64,000 nt of DNA, taken from assembly GCF_022539505.1 (NCBI RefSeq), contig NC_061512.1:254340510-254404509 (forward strand), given 5' to 3'. Under the pieces are notes generated by a model that was given only the letters and a program-made list of their open reading frames with translations, was not told the origin of the DNA and searched no databases. Positions 55,949 to 64,000 of this stretch are shown here, piece after piece. Origin of the DNA: Lolium rigidum. Its lineage: Eukaryota; Streptophyta; Magnoliopsida; Poales; Poaceae. A program made the translations under genes and the position numbers. Numbering within the stretch: the stretch's first letter is position 1; the number at the start of each line of letters is the position of its first letter.

Positions 55949-58900
55949 TGTAATATCCCAGGTTTAGAGGCTATAAAATGAGAGAACACCAAAGTGTGCA
56001 TTGCATTCATGCATAGAAAATCCGGGGAATTTTCGCGCTTTCAAAGAAAACTTACCACAGTAACTGAAGTTTCACTTAACTTGATGGAATTGAAGTAGAT
56101 CATCAAGTCAAGCGCTATAAACTTCACTGTGATCTTTGTTAAAACCTTGTTTTGGGTAGAGATGATTTGATCTATGGGCTAGATCAAATGAAATTAGTTT
56201 TACAACAAACAACACCTTAAGTAAGGGTCAACTACAAGATCTTATAAAAGATCTCAACATGACATTCCTTACAACAACATATGAATAATTATTCAACTAT
56301 AAAACCAAGAACTCAATTCATTAAGAAACTATTCTATACTTATCTTTTCCATGTCTTTACTTAATAAACATTTCTACCATGAGTCACATGGTATATCTTT
56401 TCAATTACAATACTTGAACCAAATCAAGAACACTCATATTCATTCTTCATTAAACCTTGACCATTCAAACATTGTTTCCCAACTCATACCATTAAATCTA
56501 GAGAAAGGAGAGAATCATTCATATGCTTATTCTATACATTGAATAGAACCTAGATTACTATTTCAACCTTATCCAATTGAGGTACTTGTGATACTAACCA
56601 ATGATACAAGAAATATAAGTCAAGTATCAAACCCTACTTGACCTAGCTAATACTTGATGGTAAGCAAGAACCTATTCTTCTAGTAATAATAGGAGGCAAG
56701 TGTTGTGATCATTACAACTTGGTAATGATCATAAACTCTAGAGAACCCTACCTATTCATAAGAGCTCAACCTAAAGAGGTATACTCAAGTATATGGACTT
56801 ATACTTGATCTTGGAGAGAGAACCATAATTCACCAATGAATTGTTATGAGACCAAAAATTTGATCATTATAAATTGGGTGATGATCATAAACCCTAAGAA
56901 CCTAAGTGAGTGTGATGGGAGGAATAATAAAGAGAGATTAGTGAGGAATGAGTGGATCAAGTCTAATGCATGATCTTACTTTATAAATTGAGATGATAAG
57001 TTAAACCTATATATGTGAGGTATAGATCCCATTCTTCTCATGAAATAATAAGTAACTCATTAGTAGTTAACCAAACCAATACTCATGCCTTGAATAGAGT
57101 AGTTAGGATATTAGTTTTAAACCCTGCCTATTCAAACATTTGAGACAACCCTAGCATTGCCTTGATACAAGATTTCTAACAAAGTAAGGAGGAGTAACCC
57201 TAGCCAATTAAACATAACCAAGCTTATGCTCATACATAATCCTAGTTGTGTATCACTTGGGTGATCACTCCTAAAATCCTAGACCACCTTTTGCATTTCA
57301 ATCCCAGTATCACTTTGGAATATAAGAAGAACCCTGCCATGCCTCATGCCTATTTAAATTTCAAATAGTGAAGCATTACCAAAACTCTAAACCCTTAGAA
57401 ATAACTATCCACATAAAATCATAACACAATTCCATTTCCTTTACCATTTGTTAAACCCTAGTCATACCTAAATTATATGTGAATAATCAATATGGTTAAG
57501 CACTTGCAAAATAAAATATGTTCACCATTCACATGTTCTCAATTTCAGATCTTTTAAAAACAGAATTGATTCCTAAATTTAAAAGGCAATTGAGATGAAC
57601 CCTAAATCTATAACTATTTTAAATTTTGAGTTGTGTCTCATGAGAACATAAAATTAATCAATTATAAAATGGGTGTTTAGAAACAAAGCAATCTAGTGAG
57701 TAACATTATCAAATTGTTTTGATATTCAAATAATTTAGAACCTGCAAATTCACATAGAATTCAAATATGAATTCAAATACCAAATTCAAACCAGAAAATA
57801 AAAAAACAGAAAGTTTAAAAAAGAAAAAGAGAGGGAAAACTTACCTTGCCATGCCTTACCTGGTAGCCGCAGCAGCCCACGTAGCAGCCTGTGCCGAAGC
57901 CCAGCACCGGCCCAGCCCATCACTGAAACGATCCACGCCACCGTATCGCTTCGTTGAGGAAGAAAAGAAGCCTCGTCTTCTTCCTCAACGACGACAGCGC
58001 AGAGGAGATCCCCGGCCACCTCACCGTCGATGATAAGCCTGACCCCGGACGCTGCATGCCATCTCAGAACCTCGCCCAATCTATCTCGCGTCCGAGTCTA
58101 TCTTAAATCGCCACGATTCGCGCCCGAAACCCTAACCGCATGACCGCCACATCCTGGCCGCAGGTCGTCGATGCTCGCCGTCGATGTTGACCTCGTCGGG
58201 AGCTATAAATAGGAGGGGAGGATCGCCGTGGAAGCCCTAATCGTTGCCACCTCACCTCATTCTCTCTCACTCCCTCATTCTTCCCCAAAACTCCACTCTC
58301 TGTCGCCGGTGACCTCCATGGCGCCGTCGATTGAGAGCACCCCGGAGACCGTCGAGTGGCTTGGAGGATGCGCAAGAGCACGCGAGATCATCCTCGTGGA
58401 AGGAATCGAGGAGAGGAGGTCTCAATCGCCGCCAATCGACCATTCCCTTTGATCGGCATCCCGCGGAACATTGAAGATTGTCGTCGTCCTCGTCTCCGGC
58501 GAGGCTCCGCCGAGCATCTGGGAAGCATCAAGGTGAGCAGGCGCGTCGATTGAGTCATTTCTTGCTTCCTAAAGATCATCCTAGCATTAGTTCGTATATT
58601 GGCCGGAGTAGCTCCGCCGCGGACATGACTGTCGGCGAAGCTCCGATGAACTATTCGACAAACCATCACCACCGTCGTGTTCGTTAGGTGCCAGGGAAAC
58701 GGAAAAACCTAGTCGCGCGTCCTGGAGGGCCTTAAAACGGCGGCGCCGTCCTCTACTGCCCGCCGGCGTCAAGCCGTCGGTAAGGGAGTGACGTGGCCGT
58801 GGGGCCAGGAGACATTTGACTTGGTCGTTGCCCCGTGGCAGGTGGCCTGGATGCAGGTCCCACCTGTCTGTCTCTGTGGCTAGACATGAACCGGTACTTT

Positions 58901-61900
58901 GCTAAAATTGTATAAAATTCCAGTAAATAGCTAAAACTTTGCAAAATTGTATAAAATTCATTTGAACTCAGAAAATTATGAATAATATATCAAAATTCTC
59001 ACAAAAATAAACTCTATTCAAATAAAATATAAAACAAAAATGTGTGTCAAAATCAAAATTCACTTATTTTTAACCTTATTAATTATGCCATTTCAATTAT
59101 TTAAAATACAACTTGAATTCAATAATTAGTGAAGTTTCAAATTTAAATTTAACTATTCAGTAGCTAAATAAAATGTTAAGATTAGTTTCATTATCATGTT
59201 TCATTTACTTAAATATTATTGATAATTCATAAACCCTGATTTGCATATTATTAATATCTATTTTCTTTAAATAGTAATAACTTAAAAAAAAGAGCCAAGA
59301 TTATTTTGATAACTTTAATTTTGTAACTTAAACATCTTTAGTTAACAAGTTACATATTTTAAAACCTAATAACAATGGTTAAACCCTAGTTTTGAATTAA
59401 ACCTAAATAGGAGTTACCCTAATTATTAATTCTTGTGAAGATTAATAAAATGCTAAAACCATTATTAATTTGTTTCAAAATAATTAGTGACCACATCTCT
59501 ATTGTCAATTATCATTTTAAGAGTTGTACCATCATTTAGAAACCCTAGTTTTAATTTAAGTAAGACCTTGATCCCATTATTTTATGTGTTCATCCTTAAT
59601 AGTTGCAATCCTAAAACCCTAGGGGTTTAGCCCATGTGATCATATCCACTTCACCTATACCTATAAAACCCTAGTAAGAAACAAATGAATGCATGCTTAT
59701 GATCCACTAGCATAAAACCAAGTCACATGAGATTATCATTTCATGTCCCTATTCTTAATTAAAACCTATATGATTCCCTAGTACCAACCTTGTGTAGCAA
59801 TTCACATCACATGCTCCTATTCAACTAAACCCTACTTAGGAATGATAATCCACTTAATTTAGAAACCATTAGAGATTACTTAGTAAAGAAATTGTGAATT
59901 TTTAGTAAACCCTAACTCATAGCAACACCTTGACCATCATTCTTTGATATGATAACCATAATCACCCATAGTAATAAACCTGCTAATACTTGTTACATAT
60001 AGACCAATTCTATTTAAGAACCCAACTAGTTCCTATTAGAGAACTAAATGAATCCAATAATAAACCCTAGAAAGCCATAGCTCCTATGTATAGTAGTTCA
60101 TATTCTTATTTAACATGTTCTTCAAAAGTTATTCTTTTGAAGTACAAATGTCAACCAAACCATAGAAGCCATAGTTCTTATTTGAAATACTTCTTATTTC
60201 TTAAACAACATGTTCTTCAAAAGTTATTCTTTTGAAATATAATATAAGTAATCATCAACCATGTCCTGTAGAACTTAAAATTGACAACTGTTCTTCACAT
60301 ATTACTCCACTACTATTCTTTATGTGTATGATTGTTATGATGTCTTATATCACTTGATTATGATGCTAATATAACCAAACCCTAATAAGAACCTTGTTTG
60401 AGAACCATTCTAAAAGTGCAACCAACCCTAAAGAAATCTTTACAACTCATACATCCTAAATCATCGAGGTTAGATTACGCTCGGGACGATTGCATCTCAT
60501 ATTATGCATTATAGCATCTTTGCCAGTTCTTTAAACATTGTCCTTACCGGACGATGATGGTATTTCAGCATTTGGAGTTATCACGTATCGAAGCTTTTGC
60601 CTGCATAATCTTGCAGTCAAGAAAGGCAAGTTCATCGCTTGCTCATGTCATTTGATTATTTGTATCAAACTATATGCAAAGTACTATACTTATCACTCAT
60701 GCATTGAAAAGCAAAGTATTATTTTACAATTATGAATATGACTATGTGGTGGGCAATGGAACCATGGTATGTGTTGATATGGTGGAGGTTCCATTGCATG
60801 GGTACTACTCATCTAGGACTAAGTACCAATGCCGTCCAGTGATTCTAGCGCCGTACATATCGCGTTATCCATAAGATCTATAATGGCTGTGGGGAAGTCA
60901 GCTGTATCTTTTCCCTTCGTACGCCAACGGATCTGTAGAGCCGGTGGGGTGTTGGAGGCACCGCCGCAATAGGTTGGGATATCCTTTTAAATCCCCATCC
61001 ATTAGTGATGATAAGCTCTACGATCTATGATGGATTGTCCAGAGTACACCGTGAGTAAAGCCGTATTATCGGGAGAAGTCTATTGGGGGTGTACGGTCGG
61101 ACAAAAGGGTGGGTTTGCAGGGTCGCGGAGAAGGCAGTGATTGGCTTGGATCTTATATCGGGCCTCACACCCAAGGAAGTGTGGACGGGGACATACTCTC
61201 GGCCGGCAACAAAGTTAAGATCTCTTGTGGGGAAAAGTAACGCACCTCTGCAGAGGGTATCAAGAATTGTGACTGTCACTCCCTGTTCCGTGAAGGGAAC
61301 TGCGAACGCGGCAGGAAAGGAACTCCACGAAGTTCTAGTCAACCTGTGAAGACTGACGGGCATAGTTTTCAGAATAAAATAAACCTTTTGAAGAAATGTT
61401 TATGAAAACTTGTATTGGCCTATGACTTTCTGGTCTATGGCTGTAGCTAGTGCATGATACACTTATTTCCTAATATGAACTTGCTGAGTACGCTCGTACT
61501 CATTCTATCCCATTTGAACCCCCTTCTTATATCAAGGCACCGAAGGAGAAACTACCGTGGAACTCGAAGACAAAGGAGTCAACTGCAACAAGATGAAGAA
61601 TCCAATCAAAGAAGTCAATGGAGTCAACTTCTGCATCAGCTAGAGTGGAAACTTAGACTAGTAATAGAAGGGAACTTTTCCCTAATCGTAGCACCTAAGT
61701 AGCTAGATTTCTATAGCAAGCCAAGTAGCTCTTAAGCTTGAGTTAGCAACAAGTTAGACTACGAGTCGTTCTTCTGGAGCTTTATTTGAAGTTTTACCTC
61801 ACTGTAAAGTAGGAGGCTGTGTTGATCTTATGTAATCGGTTCGTGTGTACTTCTATAGACATACCTTGGACTCGCATATGTTTCTGTTGTACCACTCTGA

Positions 61901-61989
61901 GAGATGTAATATGAGTGGAACGGTGTTTCACTTGTGTTATATCAACGACTTGTGTACTACACCATGCAGTGGTACGCTGGGTAACCACA
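55949..61989 (+). repeat. 3' LTR, 6041 bp
   Basis: From TGTAATATCCCAGG to GTAACCACA. An AT-rich first third, a GC-rich core (57840-58880) with a candidate promoter, and an AT-rich second part. AACCCTA is repeated at least 18 times on the plus strand between 56630 and 60430. GC-rich frames in the core (57767-58944, both strands) are compositional. Confidence 0.85.
58203..58212 (+). promoter_or_regulatory. Candidate LTR TATA box
   Basis: CTATAAATAG followed by GGAGGGGAGG and a GC-rich leader; a start about 30 bases downstream would define the R region. An ATG at 58318 opens a short frame of 44 codons (MAPSIESTPETVEWLGG), which I do not take as a gene. Confidence 0.55.
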
Positions 61990-62190
61990 CGACACGCGCC
62001 TGGAGTTGAGGTGCCAGCCTCCTCCAGGCAGGTTTGCGTCCAGCCATGGCACCGGCCGGTTTTCCTCCGAAAGGCGGCGCGCAAGCTCGATGCGGACGTA
62101 CCGCCCTACCCGAGGCTTCTTGCCGGACCGCGAGCCGCTAGCCTCGTGGTCGTTCTTGGTCTTGCTGAATGGCCAACATTTCTTCCCCAT
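61990..62190 (-). pseudogene. N-terminal fragment of repeat-associated ORF, cut by LTR
   Basis: Starts MGKKCWPFSKTKNDHEASG and includes KKPRVGRYVRIELARRL and RPVPWLDANLPGGGWHLN, a style I associate with a high-copy Triticeae ORF family of unknown function. After about 66 codons it runs into the LTR end at 61989, so the long-LTR element inserted in it. The rest should lie left of the lost 5' LTR and is not found in the window. Confidence 0.5.
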
Positions 62191-62640
62191 GGCGTCGGTC
62201 GGGTGGATAGGGTGGGCTCTGGCAATGGTGTGGTCGGGGAAATGGGAGTCGGCAGCGTTCCTTTAAGAGGCTCGGATGCCATCCTGCCTTCACTGCGACG
62301 CCGCCCAGCAGCGCACGCTCGCGAAAGCCGAGGCGCGCCATTAACTCGGCCCTGGAAAGCTGCAGCGTGCCGCCCGTAAGTAATGTCGCGGAAGACGAAG
62401 CATCTGTGCTCCTGCCAGGTGTGCCCGTGCGAGGACCGGACGGACGACCGCAGCGTCCGCCGCATGCGGGCTAGGTTTGCGTCTATGCGGACAGCCCGAT
62501 CACTTTACGTCAACTTACTGAAGGTGGTGCCACACGCATTTTCGATCCGGACGGACGCAAACGGTTTGCGTCGCCCCCCTGAGATACCTTGTAAGATGGG
62601 TGGATGGCATTGCATCACGAGCCCGTCAACTTTTTTTTTC
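62191..62640 (-). other. GC-rich upstream region of that ORF
   Basis: On the minus strand a CpG-rich region with words such as GTTTGCGTCCGTCCGG and ACGCAAACC, as at the ends of grass DNA transposons. Likely the terminus and promoter of the element that carried the ORF. Overlapping frames on both strands are compositional. Confidence 0.35.
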
Positions 62641-63280
62641 CATGTGCAATGATGCTGATGTTGTATGCAGCCGTGCATCACCTCAGTGGCAAGTGGGTGG
62701 TACGACCAGTACGGGCACCCCATCGTTAAGTGCATCAGCCAAGCAACCAAGCTTTCAGCAGGCGACAAAGCATACATCCACAATGCAGCTTGGTTTCCTT
62801 TGTTTTCTTCCATCAAATCAAGGCAAAAGGCATGGTACAACCGTACAGGGTGCTCTGCAACGTATAATAGCATCCCATAGAGCTGCGCCAAGTAAACTAG
62901 ATAGCAGCTAGCGGTGCAAGATCTCCCTATCATGGTCCACGCACTTGCAAGGGTAATATAATCACTCACTTATCTTTGAATCGGATCGAGGAAATTAAAT
63001 CTAGCTAGCATCATGGAGTTGGTAGGTAATCCCTTTCAAACCAATGTCAACTTATCATGCATGTCACAGCCATGCCTCCCTGACTAGAGCTATCTCTCTC
63101 ACACACAGTCACTTCATGTTTTTATTTCTTTTCTATGTGTCGCGCATGGGTGCATTACACTGATCACTCACTCGCGTGACTAGACCAATCGTGCTATCGG
63201 CCTTTCTCGATTAGCTTGAGCTTTTGCACTAACTGGTTACTTCCAAGTTTAAGATACCTTTGTCGCCTTGCTCCATCAGG
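62641..63280. other. Low-copy-looking stretch, no gene
   Basis: A 154-codon minus-strand frame (62505-62969) has hydrophobic stretches but no recognised family and crosses into repeat sequence. CA-rich TCTCTCACACACAG near 63090 is a weak microsatellite. Confidence 0.3.
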
Positions 63281-63376
63281 ATGCTTGGCTCCCCTGTGAA
63301 AAATGTGAAGAAGGTGAAAAAGCCCAAGAGCAACAAGGTCGGCGCCAAGAAGAAAGCGGTTGAGATTACAAGATGA
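63281..63376 (+). pseudogene. Possible last exon or captured fragment, Lys-rich tail
   Basis: An open end of 31 codons, MLGSPVKNVKKVKKPKSNKV then GAKKKAVEITR and a stop, preceded by a pyrimidine-rich tract and CCATCAG, which looks like a splice acceptor. The upstream exon is not recognised. It sits 250 bp from a Harbinger-like terminus. Basic tails like this occur in many nuclear proteins, so no family is given. Confidence 0.3.
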
Positions 63377-63619
63377 ATGCACTTCATGCAACCTTCGTGT
63401 TGAATTGTCGAATATGTAGCACTTTTTCGTTCATAGGTTGTTCGATCTTGTTGTATTGTTGTTTTAGACTTTGGGAGTAGTCCACATATCGGAGGAACTT
63501 AAGTTGAGGAACTTAAGTTTGTATGGTTTTCGATCCAGTTTTCCTCATAAACTGGATCATTTTTTCCTTTCTTCCTAAATGAATAGCCATGGCGTTTGCT
63601 CCAAAAAAAATGAAGCTTA

Positions 63620-64000
63620 AGAGCATCTCCAGTCGCGTCCCCCAAACCGTTCCCCAAACGGCGCCGGATCGAGCATTTGGGGGACAAGTTTTGTTTGTGC
63701 CGCGTTTGGGGGACGTCGCTCCCCAGCTGAGTCCCCCAAACGCCGTCTCCAATCAGAAATTTAAATAGTTTGCATTCAAAAGAGATCATTCCCGCCGAAG
63801 TCGTCGCGATCAGAGTAGCGGCGATCAAAGTACTGGGCGCGCGATCATATTCAAGGCCAACGCAACAATTAGAAGAAGGGGAAGGGGTTGGCCAACGCCG
63901 ACACCGATGGCGCATCCTGAGTCGGCGTAGGCCCATCAATCACGATGAAGTCGTCGTGATCTGCCCGGTGTGCATGCTCCATCGCCGACGCCGAGGCAAA
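63620..64000. mobile_element. Terminus of a Harbinger-like element, runs off the edge
   Basis: GAGCATCTCCAGTCGCGTCC just after TTA (63617-63619), followed by CCCAAA/GGGGGA words in both orientations (CCCCCAAACCG, TTTGGGGGAC). The TTA target and this opening are typical of PIF/Harbinger-type elements in Triticeae. The minus-strand frame 63499-63939 crosses the terminus and is not taken as a gene. Confidence 0.55.

Larger units (their letters stand above)
52763..61989 (+). mobile_element. Non-coding long-LTR gypsy-type element, 5' LTR mostly missing
   Basis: The last 245 bp of a 5' LTR (52763-53007) are followed by a primer site, a 2.9 kb internal region without credible ORFs, a polypurine tract and a complete 3' LTR of 6041 bp. 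The 245 bp match 61747-61989 closely. The LTR is more than twice as long as the internal domain and nothing is coded, which fits a large retrotransposon derivative. PBS type and terminal words link it to the 12 kb element at 6941. Confidence 0.8.

Noticed and set aside
57767..58944. Overlapping ORFs on both strands around 58 kb
   Set aside because: GC-rich core of the 6 kb LTR; no domain, and the frames overlap each other on opposite strands.
62505..62969. 154-codon minus-strand ORF with hydrophobic stretches
   Set aside because: Crosses from low-copy into repeat sequence, no family resemblance, and conflicting frames on the other strand.

Overview
This window looks like nuclear DNA from a grass of the subfamily Pooideae, most likely Triticeae (wheat, barley, rye or Aegilops type). 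The evidence is the dense nest of plant LTR retrotransposons, including LTRs that start TGATACGTCTC and match abundant Triticeae Athila-type (Sabrina/WHAM-like) families as I remember them. A plastid fragment, grass-type MITEs and a grass-style serine-rich gene fit this. Two runs of exactly 100 N (32224-32323 and 47275-47374) are assembly gaps. Family names are from recognition by eye, not from a search.

Layout. 1-4906 is a minus-strand Athila-like element with an env-position reading frame, a GC-rich LTR-like module, protease and gag, all decayed. It ends at a 137-143 bp tandem repeat (4931-5370). 6441-6940 and 18968-19600 are two halves of one decayed gene-like region. It was split by a complete 12.0 kb non-autonomous Ty3/gypsy element (6941-18967, minus strand) with 4.66 kb LTRs, a 5 bp target duplication TCTAC, a leader ORF and gag but no pol. 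A 466 bp hAT-type MITE sits in one of its LTRs. 19640-24720 is a scrapyard: a 308 bp foldback MITE, a gypsy polyprotein tail with a GC-rich minisatellite, a chimeric plastid insertion (ndhC start joined to ndhH end), a worn long-LTR end and a PIF/Harbinger transposase deletion derivative.

24721-28487 is the only stretch that looks like ordinary genic DNA. It carries a 101-codon serine-rich protein gene on the minus strand (25577-25882), with a 599 bp hAT-like element upstream. 28488-39600 holds two copies, in opposite orientation, of a small Athila-related element that encodes an unfamiliar protein instead of gag and protease. 40378-52762 is a head-to-tail mosaic of two gag-protease elements with different LTR types, a 35 bp filler and a gap. 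52763-61989 is a non-coding long-LTR element whose 3' LTR alone is about 6.0 kb; most of its 5' LTR is missing. The right edge holds repeat-associated ORF fragments and the start of a Harbinger-like element.

Function. No complete reverse transcriptase, RNase H or integrase is encoded anywhere, so every LTR element here must have been mobilised in trans. Recurrent non-coding signals (primer binding sites, polypurine tracts, a double-hairpin block after the stop codon, internal polypurine-like copies) survive better than the proteins. That is the expected pattern for elements that live on other elements' enzymes.
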